Source: Silene latifolia (taxonomy: Eukaryota > Streptophyta > Magnoliopsida > Caryophyllales > Caryophyllaceae). Taken from it: DNA of 64,000 nucleotides. Positions 35,927 to 48,576 of this stretch are shown here, one piece after another. A program made the translations under genes and the position numbers. Within the stretch, counting starts at the first letter, position 1. Every line of letters begins with the position of its first letter. The notes under the pieces were generated by a model that was given only the letters and a program-made list of their open reading frames with translations, was not told the DNA's origin and searched no databases. The DNA lies in the NCBI RefSeq assembly GCF_048544455.1, contig NC_133536.1:195241325-195305324 (forward strand), in the 5' to 3' direction.

Positions 35927-37267
35927 TGTGACACCCCCACATACCAAGGTGCCTTACCAGGACCACCGTAGCAAGAGAGACCGTTACCATCTCGGTTGCC
36001 CGAGGTTAGTATATAAAAGTTACCAATCCATAACATAATAATAAAGTGTAAATGATTAACTGGTTAACATAGTTCAACATCCAAAACCAAAGTACATGTA
36101 AATAGTGTTCAACAACTACAACTGGAAACTAAGAACTCTTCACAGCGGTAGCTAGACTCGAGTGATGACTCCCCATGACGACCCCATAGCTAAAGCACAT
36201 CATCACCTGTCACAATCTGCTCACCATCCCCGAATGGATCACCACAGTTTTTATAAAACAACAACTGGGTCAGTTACTGTATAATCAAAACAAGACAAGT
36301 ACAGAAAAGCAAACTGCTGATCATCACACCTTCAACTCCCGATCTTACATAGTAACTGACTACATACTAAAGTGTGTAGCCCTGCCAGATTACCCATCGC
36401 AATAGGTAATCCACACTGCCAGTGGGGGACTGCAGCCAATCCACACCAAATCCCCGCTTATCAACGAGCGATAACCCTGTTCATTAATGTGCACATCCCC
36501 TCCAGTGGCGGGTTCCACAGAGGGCAAAACTAAGGCGTGAAGCCACTCCCGCAAGTGACTCCACTCAGCCGAGGATGCGCCTTGCGAACATCATCAACAA
36601 CCGTCTCCTCACCAACATCAACTCCAACACACCAACAACGATCAGCAAATAAAAAATCGTACAACAATACAAACATATACTTATAATGATTAAACAGTAA
36701 ACCGAGTAGGGAAACCCTACCTTCGCACAACTGCAATGAGACATAAGCAAGGCAATCAAGAACGACTCCGCTACAAAGTTCTCACCTAACATTAATCATA
36801 TAAATTCCAATTACCATATGCAAAACCCCATTTTCTCCCAATTCATAAATTAAGACAAACCCTAAAAGATTAATCAATGAAACTAATGAAATCAAGGACT
36901 TACCGACACCAACGATATAAAGAATGATAAGAAGACTTGCTAACAATCCACGCACTTGAGAGAGATTTGGAGGGATTAGAGTTACGTTGAAGTGTGTAGG
37001 TTTTGTGAAAATGATTAGAAACTGTTAATCCACGATTATATAACTCTAATCCTTTCTAAATCAAACCGCGGAAATAACACCCATTAGACCGGATACTCGG
37101 TCGAGTATAGAGTATACTCGGCCGAGTATCCTCTACTCGGTCGAGCATTCCCATACTCGGCCGATTATTCTTGGGCAGTAAACTTTCCAGAAACACACGA
37201 CATACCTACTCGGCCGAGTGATCCATATTCGGCCGAGTACAGACTTAGGAAAAACCGTAGTATTACA
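35927..37267 (-). mobile_element. Solo LTR, minus strand
   Basis: 1,341 bp bounded by CGAGT on both sides (35,922-35,926 and 37,268-37,272). On the minus strand it runs from TGTAATACTACGG to GGGGGTGTCACA, a chromovirus-like LTR with no internal region. It is probably left by LTR-LTR recombination. Its promoter side holds palindromic ACTCGGCCGAGT words, then a TATA-like GTTATATAATC near 37,037-37,047 and a C/T-rich leader. Confidence 0.82.
37075..37240. repeat. ATACTCGGCCGAGTA word array in the solo LTR
   Basis: Seven or so variants of TACTCGGYCGAGTA upstream of the LTR's TATA-like box. The word is shared with two other LTR-associated regions in this window. Confidence 0.8.
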
Positions 37268-37272
37268 CGAGT

Positions 37273-38580
37273 GGGTTCACACGGGTTGGTTTACTCGGCT
37301 TAAGGCCCTTGTTTCCCCCAATTCTTCATTCTTACCTTCATATCTTCATCTCTTTCATCACCAAAATTCTCCCAAAAACCTCCATTGTTGCTCTAATTTG
37401 CTTGGAATTCATCCTATTTCTTCACCTTTCTCATCTAATCTCATTAATTTGATCAAGGTAATATTATTCTTCTCCTTCCATCTTTTTCCCCAAATTTTAA
37501 TTTCTTAGATCTACTTCTAAATCCTTTAAGTTTTGTTAGTTGGTTGTTTGTTTTGCTTAATTCATGATACTAGTAAGCTTTTAATACCATTGTTGTTGAT
37601 AAAAATCGAATTTTGTAGAAAAATTTTGGTCACCATTGTACGACTCGAAAATTTGGTGTTCTTGGGTCAATGATTGGATTTTGGTGATTGTTGTTGTGTA
37701 TAGTTAGACAACAAAGGCTTAACTTTTGTTGTCATGGATGGATCTAGCATAATATGTGTAAATTTCGTCTTAAAAATCCATCTTAAATTTTCAAATTAAA
37801 GACAAGTCATGCCCAAATTTTGATTTTTCATGAGCAAAACTTAGTTTGAATGCTTTGTAAGACTACTACCTTGGTTGATAATGCATTATGAAAAACTTTG
37901 TGTTAAAACTTGGGTGAAAACTCTTCTAAGTTCTTCTAAAATCCCCATAAATAATGCATTTTTATGCTTTAATAATGATTTTTCCTATGTTATAGTATTG
38001 AGGATTTTGTGGTTACTACCACCTTATAAGATGGATTAAAAGAAAGTTTGTCTTAAAGTCTTGAAAATTCGACACTAGCAATATTAAAATTTTAATTTTT
38101 GCTCACTAATTGTATTACTACTCACTTTTTCAACTTAAGGATTCCCTTGTGAAAGAAAAGCACTTCACTCACCCAAAATTCCTTTTTGTTTTGACAAGCA
38201 AAATTTTATTCCCACCAACTTTGACGAGATTTTTTTAATGGTAATGTCATATAATCACTTAAGTTAAGCTTTGAAGTGTAGTGTGTCATGGATGAGTCGA
38301 AATTTGACGAGTCAGGTGATGAATTGGAGTAATACATGTAATTTAAAATTCATGCTTAAATTCGTGTTATGTCACAAAATCCTTAAATTTTGGAAATTAA
38401 TTTTGGTAACATAAGAAAACTTTTGGAGAGTTCAACTAAATTGCAAGAAAACTATAATAGAAATCCCTTGTATTTGGTGCCCATAAAATTGAGAAGTTGA
38501 GAAAATTCTATCCATATTTAATATTTGCTTCAATTTCTCACCTTTCCCATTCCATATCTTGTGTGATCCCCTCTTGTAGC
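37273..38580 (+). other. Leader upstream of a second-ORF homologue, non-coding
   Basis: Continues the sequence interrupted by the solo LTR. It has a C/T-rich stretch (37,310-37,440), then AT-rich DNA to the ATG at 38,581. No gene. The order (GC-rich palindromic words, pyrimidine-rich leader, ORF) resembles that before the second ORF of element A. Confidence 0.45.
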
Positions 38581-39518
38581 ATGGCAAGGATTGCGAGAAT
38601 TGCTCGTGAAAGGAATGCTCGCCAACCCGAACAAAAAGCACCACCCGCTATCACCCTTCCCGACTACCCATCCATAACTTTTGGGAGTGAAGAGCACCGA
38701 GACAAATTTGAGGTCCTAGCTTCTAAGAGGATGGCTCCAACCAAGTGTATGTCGGTGAGCATCATGGAGGCTCTAGGGATTGAGAGGGAGGTACATAATA
38801 TTTTCACGGTCCTTGGGTTAGAGGGTTTATACAACTTAGACGAAATAAGCTACCACAACCTCACTCTTGAATTTTTGAGCTCCTTCACTTATGATAAGGA
38901 GACCCACAAGGTGAGATTTAGGCTCAAAAATAGCCCTTTTAACCTTAGTAGCGATGCTTTTGCCGACCACCTAGGGGTGGGTAAACGAGTGGTGGGTCAC
39001 CATGACAAGATTGAGAAGGACATGAAGGCGTCCAAGTACTATCAGTTCTACACAAGCAAGGAGAATGTTAGCGTAATTAATATGAAGATGAGTGACATTG
39101 AGCACCCCGTCCTAAAAATATTCTTGCGCTCCTTGACCAACCTCCTCTACGGGAGGAAAGACCCAAGTAAGCTTAACTCCATAGAAGTCTTAATCTTGAG
39201 CTCCTACCTTAACCCCCGCCATGAGAACCGTCTTCACTTCAATGACGTGTCTTTGGTATGTCTTGCCCTTGTAAGGATGGCCGAGGTGGACCAATGCTCC
39301 TTAGATTGTAGAGCCTTGGCGACTCGTTTGTCTAAGAACGTGTTAGCTTATGAACCGGTAGCGGTGGATGCGCCCATGACTAGGGAAGTGGTGTATTTTG
39401 ATCTTGATTGGTTGAAAGCCAAGTCTTGGATATTGGATGGAGAGGAGGATGGCACTTATTCTTCGAGGGTTGACGATGAGTGGTACATGAAACTTCTTGC
39501 CGGTGAGGACCTATCCCC
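38581..39518 (+). pseudogene. ATHILA ORF-1-like gene, split by a Copia insertion
   Basis: Reads openly from ATG 38,581 (MARIARIARERNARQPE) to the Copia insertion point. It is homologous to the ORF at 28,850: matching blocks are MAPTKCMSV, LGLEGLYNLDEISYHN, LTLEFLSSF and RFRLKNS. No polymerase motifs. The frame resumes after the Copia element at 48,439. Apart from the insertion I see no lesion in this portion, so it was open until the Copia arrived. Confidence 0.75.
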
Positions 39519-40576
39519 TGTTGGAGCTAGTGTCCTCCACAGTTAGTGTGATAACGTGTATAAATCTCTTATAGGTTCACAGGGTATACTTAGTATTTTA
39601 TCAGTTGATTAACGTTTATTAATAACGGTTGGCTTGCTAGAAGTTTGACGTTATTATCATACTGATGGCGGTGATCAACTGGTCCCTAAAAGTCACACCT
39701 AAAGGATGTGTTTGAGAGATGTGATTATATGAAAATATAATCACATTGATGCCTTATATGACTAAAAGGTTAGTCCATGTATTTGACTAAAAGGTTAGTC
39801 AATGTGATGATGAGTCGATTATTTAATACAATTAAATAATATCAGCTGAGACGAATTAATTGTTAATTCGTAAATTGAATATAAACAGTTATATTTAATT
39901 AATGTATATAATGTTAGCTTAAACGAATTAAGATGTTAATTCGTAATTAAACATAAACGGTTTTATTTAATTAGCAAATTATAAATATGCGATATTTATA
40001 GTTAATGTATATATTATACGAAATTGTCATAATAAATGTTGACAGATCGGTATTAATAAATCGACTACAAACTGTTGTGTGTGGACTTATTAATACGTGA
40101 CGACATAAATGACAATTGAGAATTATACACATTTTATACAATTTGATAACAACCTAAAAATAAGAAGATTTCTCTCCTTATTTTTGGTGTGTTACACGGT
40201 TTTGAAAAAAAAAAAAAAAAAAAGATCTTCCCCCTCTCTTCTCTCCTCTTGGACGTTTAAAAGGAGAAAGGGGAGGATCATTTTACTTACTTAATTTTTG
40301 ACCTAAAAACTCTCATAAAAAAAACTCTAAAAATCATTTAGGAATTAGGGTTCTCTTTCTAGCAAGAAAAGGGCATTTCTCGGAGCATCTTGGGTGCAAG
40401 GATTAGGAGAATATCGATCTCGATATTTGCTCTTAAAACCGAATTGCTAGGACCTGAGGTTAATTATAATCTCTATTCTTTTGTTTATGCAATTTCGTTT
40501 ATGATTCGTAATTTCATATTTCATAATTTCGTTATAATACGAATTTTCTTGATGAGATATATCGATATTTCCCACA
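39519..40576 (+). repeat. 5' LTR of the Copia element
   Basis: TGTTGGAGCTAGTG to TATTTCCCACA. It contains a long A run (about 40,206-40,223). Its copy is 47,374-48,433. Confidence 0.92.
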
Positions 40577-40578
40577 AG

Positions 40579-40590
40579 TGCTATCGGAGC
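40579..40590 (+). other. Degenerate Copia primer binding site
   Basis: TGCTATCGGAGC, 2 bp after the LTR, differs by two bases from the common TGGTATCAGAGC (initiator tRNA-Met). Confidence 0.6.
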
Positions 40591-41102
40591 ATAGGCCACG
40601 AAATTATTTTATATGATTTTCATAAATGGATTAAAAAAATAAAAAAAACTTTCGGCCGTTTCAATTTTTTTTTTTGCCGAGAGGTTTTGGTTTTTGATGC
40701 CTTGTTTCCATTTTGATTTATTGATATTGTTGTTTTAATATGTTAAGATGATAATATGATAAATTTGTAGATGTTTTGATTTAATAAGAATTAAATTGAA
40801 ATGTAAATGGAAATTGTTTTGATTGATGATGTTCATTTGTTTTTGCTATATAGTTTTGGCATACATGGTGTTAAATTGTTGTTTAAGAATCATGATTCAT
40901 TAATTTAATAATGTTCAAATCAATTGTGATGAACCAAATATTCAGATAATCGATTTAATAATAATTTAGATATTCATTTTAAGAGGTTAAATTGAATCAT
41001 CTAGTTTGGATTTATGTTTAAATTAAAAGTTGGTGATTATGCCAATCTTGTTATAGTAGCAACATTAAACAAATTTGTTTACATTAAAACGGTTGTTTTC
41101 GA

Positions 41103-41144
<42 letters not shown>

Positions 41145-42589
41145 GTTTTTCATTTCTTTTTTAGGAATGCCGAGAGCCTTTTTTTTAAAAAAAAAAAACC
41201 GTTTTCGTTTTTTTTTTAGTAATGCCAGTAATGCCGAGAGCTATTAAAAAAAAATTGTTTTGGCCAATAATATTTATACATTAAATCTATAATGTATGAT
41301 TGTTTGTTGTGAAAAAGTTCACAAATTTTAGATACCCAATTATTTTTAAGTGGTTTAAGATAATGTTAGATTAATTCATATTACAAGTTAATGTGTATTA
41401 AGATTGGAATTATTGTGAGTAATTGAGGAATTGTCACATAATTTTGATCATTTTAAAATAGGTGGTTTGGATAAATTACTCTACATAATTAAGGAATTAT
41501 GTCTTGAATGATTAATTTAATGTTGATGCATTTTTATTTAGTTGTATGGATTGTTGAATGGTTTATTTACGTATTTTTGCAATCGGTTGTAATTTTGTAT
41601 TACCTAGTGTGGCCTTAGTTGATTATGTTTTCGTAATGATGGAAACATAATCTTGATGTAATTTTGAGATCTCGAATCTCCTTTGGTTTTCTTTAGTATT
41701 ATGTTTTTGAAATTAGAATGTAAATAAGTTTATTTTGTAATTTATTAATTGTAATTTTGAGAAGACTAAAGATGGAGATTGGATTGCTCACTCCCGCTAC
41801 ATGTACCAAGATGGAACATCAAGACAAGCTTCTCGGGTCCTAGGAAGGATTCTAAAGTTGTATTTATGTTCTTTTTGGTAGATAGGCCATACTAGGACTT
41901 TGTTTTTTGTTTTACGTTTTTCCATTCATGTTGCTTTTCTTCGCATGATAATTAGTGCATCATATTCCGCCTAAACCAAACCACCTACTTATATGCATGA
42001 AAATTGACTCATATAGTTTGGATGTTAGTTATCATGGACATAAAGATGTCACACTATTTTAAGCCATCATCTTAGTTTATTCATTCTCGCATGCTAGATA
42101 TTAGTTCACTTAAAATGAATTAAAATAAAATTGATGCGATCTTCCTCTAAAACTAAAATTGAGACTAGTCTTTATAGGCCAAACAACTGTGAATCCCTTC
42201 TTCGTCGGTAGGCATGTAGGACCTTACTCTCCATATGACCCCTTCTACGTTGGGTAAGTAGTTTGTGTTGACTTATTTTATCTCAACATTATAATCCGAA
42301 GAGTTTCTCGAGATTATGATGGACTATAGATAGAGTTTACAGAAATTTATCAACCAAGAATTCTAAAAGTATAATTAGCCAAGAGGTGGCTTATCAATTT
42401 ACATATAATTGAGTCTTGGGATCATTTATTTAATTCTTGAGGGAGGTCAATTGTATAAATGCTTGAGTCTTCGCATTATAACAGTTTTGCATTAGACTTA
42501 AATCATAACGATGAGTATGCTTATTATGTTTTTATTCTTCTTTTCGCAGTGTAGAATTCGTTTTATATTGATAATACTGCTTACAACAA
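40591..42589 (+). other. Copia leader, about 2 kb, non-coding
   Basis: AT-rich with a pure A tract (about 41,106-41,142). The phrase AATGCCGAGAGC is repeated near 41,165 and 41,229. No gene was seen. Unusually long for a Copia leader. Confidence 0.6.
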
Positions 42590-45500
42590 ATGGCTGGAAA
42601 TAATGATATCCCTATGCCAAGTGCCACACTTGAACGCGAGTCCTGGCTCAAAAGTTTCATGGACCACATGAATCAGTCCACACGACTGAAGAATAACGGG
42701 TCCAACTTTGCGGACTGGGAGGCATCATTACGGAATGCTGCCATTGCTGACGGTAAGCTCAAGTACTTAACTGAGCCAATACCGCCAAACCCAGGCCCCA
42801 ATGCAAGAGTTAACGAGTGGTATCAGAGCGGAAGCGGGTGCGATAAAGAACGTACTCATTTTTGCAATGGAAACCAATTTTCAAAGACGCTTCATTGCCC
42901 AAGGTGCAAACAAGATTTTCACCACGCTCACTAATGAGTTCTCAAAAGCACCGAGAATTGTTACTTATGAGCATACCTGTCGCTTCTTAGAGGCAAAACT
43001 CCAGAAGGGCCAACCGGTTAGCCCGCACATTCTTAACATGATTGAGAATGTCGAGAAACTGGAGGCACTTGATTGCAAAATCAGTTAGAGCATAGTCATT
43101 GACCGTATGCTTCATTCACTTCATGATGGTTTTGCCCTTTTCAGGGCAAATTACTACATGAATGACATGAATAAAAGTCCTCATGAGCTACGCTCACTTC
43201 TCGTACAGACCGAGAAGGATATGAAATTGAGTGGGAGCATGAAGCAAGATGTTCTCATGATTTCCAACAAGAATAAGGGTAAGGGCAAAGCTCACGGCGA
43301 CCTAACTGTAGGAAAGCCAAAGTTTAAGAAGTCCAGAAACGGTAAGAGTGGGCCTGGTGAGACTAGTGGCTCACAAGGCAAGGAAAAGAGCAAGGACGGT
43401 AACGTTGAGTGCCACCATTGTCACAAGACTGGGCATTGGAGGAGGAACTGTCCCGTGTAACGTGAGGATATAAAAGCAGGCCGCGTCACTCCTGTTGGTA
43501 TGTCATCTTATATTCATATGATTGAGATTAACCATGCAAGTTTCGAAACTTGGGTACTTGATACTGGTTGTGGTTCTCATCTGTGTAATCATTTGCAGGG
43601 CCTAAAAAACATCACACCCCTCGCAAAGGGTGATGTGGACCTACGAGTCGGGAATGGAGCAAGAGTTGCTCATAGTCTCAATGGGAACATACGTAATCCA
43701 GGCTCCCGAGTGGTTTTGAGTTATATTTATATAACTGTTACTATGTACCCAGTTTATCTAAGAATATTATTTCTGTTTTCGTACTTGATAAAGACGGTTT
43801 TTCATTTTCAATAAAGGACAATAGCTATATTTTCTCTTTTAATGAAATGGTTTATGGCAAAGCAGTTTCCATGAATGGAATTTATATCTTAGATCAAACC
43901 ACAGATATATTACATGTGAATAATAAGAAATTAAAGGTTGGTGACAAAGATCAAACTTATCTATGGCATTGTCGAATGGGACACATAAATGAAAAACGTG
44001 TAAAGAAACTCATTGAGAGTGGGACTATCTCCACATTTGATTTCTCATCATTTGGCATGTATGAATCATGTCTTATCGGCAAAATGACTCGAATTTCCTT
44101 CAAAGGTGTTGGAATGCGCGCTAATGACCTATTAGGACTCATACATACTGATGTATGTGGACCTATGTCAATCACCGCAAGAGACGGCTATAGATAATTT
44201 ATCACATTCACGGATGATTTGAGTAGATACGGATATGTCTACTTAATGAAGCATAAAAGTGAGTCATTTGAAAAATTCAAGGAATACCAGAATAAGGTTG
44301 AGAACCAACTGGGAAGAAAGGTTAAAGCACTCCGTTCAGATCGTGGTGGCGAATATCTTTCAAATGAGTTTGATCAACACCTTAAAGACTGTGAAATAGT
44401 TCTACAGTTAACTCCACCTGGAACATCTCAATTAAATGGTGTGTCCTAACGGAGAAATCGAACACTACTTGATATGGTTCGATTCATGATGAGTCACACG
44501 GTACTACCTGATTCATTATGGGGTTTTGCTCTTTTGTCAGCTGCTCTTATACTTAACCGAAGTCCGTCTAAAGCTGTCGACAAGACTTTGTATGAAATAT
44601 GGAAGGGAACGGTCCCTAACTTGTCCTTTATTCGGGTTTGGGGCTGCGAGGCTTATGTCAAGTGGAGACACGAGGATAAGCTCGGCCCGCGATCGGTCAA
44701 GACATACTTTATTGGTTATCCAAAAGGAATGTTTGGTCATTACTTCTATTCGCCTACCGAACATCGAGTTTTTGTTGCGGCTAGTGCAAAGTTCTTAGAG
44801 AAAGAATTTCTCGAGAACAAGTCAAGTAATAGAACCTTCGAGCTGTCAGAGATTCAAGAACCAACAACCGAGGAACAGATGGAGGAAGATGTTCCTTCAA
44901 CTAATGATACGGTTAATATTCCTCAGGAACCTAGGAGGTCGGGTAGAGTCTCTAATCCTCCAGACAGATACATTGGTATGGTCGAGGAAAATGACGTTTT
45001 GCTCCTAGAGAGTAATGAACCCGCTACCTATAAAGGTGCCATGACCTGTTCTGACTCTAAGCTATGGCTTGAAGCCATGCGATCCGAGATGGACTCCATG
45101 TATGAGAATGACGTGTGGGATCTTGTTGATTTACCTAACAAGGTACGACCTCTTCAGTGCAAATGGCTTTACAAAATAAAGCATTCTGTAGAAGGGCAAC
45201 CAGATTCCTATAAGGCACGACTAGTGGCAAAAGGTTTCACTCAAGTGCACGGATTGCATTATGACGAAATCTTTGCACCCATAGTTATGCTGCGTTCCAT
45301 TCGGATAATCTTAGCGATTGCCGCTTTTCATGATTATGAAATTTGGCAGATGGATGTGAAAACCGCCTTCTTAAACGGTTGTTTGGAGGAGGAATTGTAC
45401 ATGGTACAACCCGAAGGTTTCATAGATCCTGAAAATCCTAAGAAAGTGTGCAAGCTTAAACGTACCATTTATGGACTTGAGCAAGCTTCTCGGAGTTGGA

Positions 45501-46556
45501 ATCATCGTTTCGACCAGGTGATAAAAGAGTATGGTTTCACGCGATCGGTCGAGGAACCATGATTATATGTCAAGTCGAGTGGGAGCAAGATTGTTTTCTT
45601 GATATTGTATGTCGATGACATACTCTTGATTGGGAATGACATTCCTCTCTTATCTTCGGTAAAATGATGGTTGAAGAACCATTTCCAGATGAAAGATCTG
45701 GGAGAGGCACAACGCATATTGGGAATCCATATCTATCGAGATAGATCACGACGGATGTTATCACTGAGTCCAGAGTCTTATTTAGATAAGATTCTTGAAA
45801 AGTTCAGCATGACCAACTCCAAGAAGGGGAACCTTCCAATGACTTCTGGGCTGCATTTGAGCAAGTCTGAGTCACCCAAGACACCTGAAGGGGTTGAACG
45901 CATGAGTCGCGTTCCTTATGCATCAGCCATAGGATCAATCATGTATGCCATGATATGCACACGTCCAGACGTGGCATATGCATTGAGTATGACGAGTCGG
46001 TACCAAGGCAATCTAGGTGAAACACACTGGATGGCTGTTAAAAACATCCTTAAGTACCTACGGAGAACTAAGGATTGGGCATTGACTTATGGAGGAGATA
46101 CTAAGCTATGTGCAATCGGTTATGCAGATGCTAGCTTCCAAACGGATCGAGATGATTCGAAATCTCAGTCTGGATTCGTCTTTACTCTTAATGGTGCGGC
46201 GGTCAGCTGGAAGAGTTCCAAACAGGAAGTTGTAGCAGATTCTACTACTGAATCCGAGTACTATGCCGCTTCAGAAGTAGCAAAGGAAGCTATATGGATG
46301 CGTCCATTCTTACAAGGACTAACCATAGTTCCTAGTTCGAATGACCCAATCACCATCTATTATGATAATAGAGGTGCCATCTTCCAAGCCAAGGACGGAG
46401 CATAAGTCTAGCAACAAGTCTAGACATGTACATCGGAAGGCTCACCTGATCCGTGATTACGTGGAGCAAGAGGAGATAGTGATTGACAAGATTGCTTCAG
46501 ATGACAACATCGCGGATCCTCTCACTAAACCATTGAAATATGATAAGCATGAATGA
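42590..46556 (+). pseudogene. Copia gag-pol polyprotein, multiple lesions
   Basis: Gag starts at ATG 42,590 (MAGNNDIPMP) and ends with a CX2CX4HX4C knuckle (CHHCHKTGHWRRNC) near 43,415-43,455. Protease (WVLDTGCGSHLC) is near 43,550. The integrase zinc-binding part (HCRMGH) is near 43,970 and the catalytic region near 44,150-44,450 (FTDDLSRYGYVY, LRSDRGGEY). Reverse transcriptase has KARLVAKGFTQ, QMDVKTAFLNG (45,350) and YVDD (about 45,610). RNase H has GYADASFQTD and DSTTESEYYAASE (near 46,110-46,280). Frame slips occur near 42,830, 43,720 and 46,400. Stops interrupt at 43,086, 43,458, 44,195, 44,447, 45,560 and 45,665. Confidence 0.92.
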
Positions 46557-47361
46557 CACGTTATTTCCATGGGAATTAAGCGTGTTCCTGAGTTGTACTA
46601 GTTGCTTATGGATTCGATACATTTTCTTTTTCATATGCTATTTATAACTTCATCGTATTATTTCATATTTTGTTTTTCATGTGGATTGTACGATAACATT
46701 GAACGCCACAAAGTGAAATGAATTACATTATATTTGTTTTGGTCCGTAATCGCCTACATGAGCTGATAACTCTGGCTATTATATTGTGAAGTTGATTGAT
46801 GGTGGGTTCAACGAGCCATAAGTCAAACGGTTGGCTGATCAATCACAGATGCGAGTTATAACGATACCTCGTAGGACATTGTGACAACGTAATGGAGTCC
46901 TAAATGTTTAAAACATTCGGTGCCAGGTCGTGGATTGGACGTCCATTGTGTTCCTAGAGTCGATTCTTTTGACTATCGACTGTCTCTTGAGATTAAGGCA
47001 GGTTTTGGGTGACTTTGGTTTCTTTCTCATGATCGACCGTAACAGGAGGCTAAGCATATTTTTACTAGGTCATTTCATACTGTGCTTGTATCTGCAGGAT
47101 TCGAGTTAAAGAAAATATCTAACCTTTATCAGGTTTAGTCATTTCTCAGGGCCACTCGAGGAGTTGTAACTGAAATGCATGGCCATGCTCGAATGATGAT
47201 TCGTTGATCAGTTAAGTTACTCTCTAGTCGGGAAAACCACTCTTGATATTGATCACTTGTAAAATACGACCTTTGTGAATGCGGATTTTGCAAATTGTTT
47301 TACATTGAGTGGGAGAAATTAAGGATATGAGAATCGGTTATCGCACATACACTTGTGAGGA
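46557..47361 (+). other. Copia 3' untranslated region
   Basis: About 0.8 kb between the RNase H end and the 3' LTR. No gene or domain seen. Confidence 0.6.
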
Positions 47362-47373
47362 CAGGTGGGAGAT
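47362..47373 (+). other. Copia polypurine tract
   Basis: AGGTGGGAGAT directly before the 3' LTR, the expected plus-strand primer position. Confidence 0.7.
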
Positions 47374-48433
47374 TGTTGGAGCTAGTGTCCTCCACAGTTA
47401 GTGTGATTAAATGTATAAATCTCTTATAGGTTCACAGGGTATACTTAGTATTTTATCAGTTGATTAACGTTTATTAATAACGGCTGGCTTGCTAGAAGTT
47501 TGACGTTATTATCATACTGATGGCGGTGATCAACTGGTCCCTAAAAGTCACACCTAAAGGATGTGTTTGAGAGATGTGATTATATAAAAATATAATCACA
47601 TTGATGCCTTATATGACTAAAAGGTTAGTCCATGTATTTGACTAAAAGGTTAGTCAATGTGATGATGAGTCGATTATTTAATACAATTAAATAATATCAG
47701 CTGAGACGAATTAATTGTTAATTCGTAAATTGAATATAAACAGTTATATTTAATTAATGTATATAATGTTAGCTTAAACGAATTAATATGTTAATTCGTA
47801 ATTAAACATAAACGGTTTTATTTAATTAGCAAATTATAAATATGCGATATTTATAGTTAATGTATATATTATACGAAATTGACATAATAAATGTTGACAG
47901 ACCGGTATTAATAAATCGACTACAAACTGTTGTGTGTGGACTTATTAATACGTGACGACATAAATGACAATTGAGAATTATACACATTTTATACAATTTG
48001 ATAACAACCTAAAAATAAGAAGATTTCTCTCCTTATTTTTGGTGGGTTACACGGTTTTGAAAAAAAAAAAAAAAAAGATCTTCCCCCTCTTTTCTCTCCT
48101 CTTGGACGGTTTAAAGGAGAAAGGGGAGGATCATTTTACTTACTTACTTAATTTTTGACCTAAAAACTCTCATCACAAAAACCCTAAAAATCATTTAGGA
48201 ATTAGGGTTCTCTTTCTAGCAAGAAAAGGGCATTTCTCGGAGCATCTTGGGTGCAACGATTAGAAGAATATCGATCTCGATATTTGTTCTTAAAACCGAA
48301 TTGCTAGGACTGGAGGTTAATTCTAATCTCTATTCTTTTGTTTATGCAATTTCGTTTATGATTCGTAATTTCATATTTCATAATTTCGTTATAATCCGAA
48401 TTTTCTTGATGAGATATACCGATATTTCCCACA
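47374..48433 (+). repeat. 3' LTR of the Copia element
   Basis: 1,060 bp, TGTTGGAGC to TTTCCCACA, followed by TCCCC. Confidence 0.92.
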
Positions 48434-48438
48434 TCCCC

Positions 48439-48576
48439 GACTTCCTCTTTGGAGAGAGCGGGATCACCCCGTTCCGAGGGACAAACGTATACCATCCCTA
48501 CTAACCTCATCTTTGACCTTGATGATGCCACCGAGAAACTGGAGGCACCGCCGTTACCTCCCTCTCCTCGTGCTCC
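48439..48576 (+). pseudogene. Continuation of the split ATHILA ORF-1-like gene
   Basis: Removing the Copia element and one TCCCC restores the reading frame: the codon begun at 39,517 is completed at 48,439. The frame then reads on (FDLDDATEKLEAPPLPPSP), a Pro/Glu-rich tail. It is cut again at 48,577 by another LTR. This shows the order of events: ORF first, then the two insertions. Confidence 0.75.

Larger units (their letters stand above)
39519..48433 (+). mobile_element. Ty1/Copia retrotransposon, complete but disabled
   Basis: 8,915 bp flanked by the 5-bp duplication TCCCC (39,514-39,518 and 48,434-48,438). It has two LTRs of about 1.06 kb, a gag-pol region with all domains in Copia order, and a polypurine tract. 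I count roughly 24 substitutions between LTRs (about 2.3 percent), plus poly(A) length differences. The polyprotein has at least six stops and three frame slips. Confidence 0.93.

Noticed and set aside
22880-37240. CRISPR-like arrays, because of regularly recurring palindromic words.
   Set aside because: Words are variable, spacers are short and irregular, the host is a plant, and the words sit in LTR promoters.
40109-48504. Small repeated frames in the Copia LTRs (around 40,109, 40,390, 47,964 and 48,247).
   Set aside because: They are paired LTR copies with frame-disrupting differences between them.
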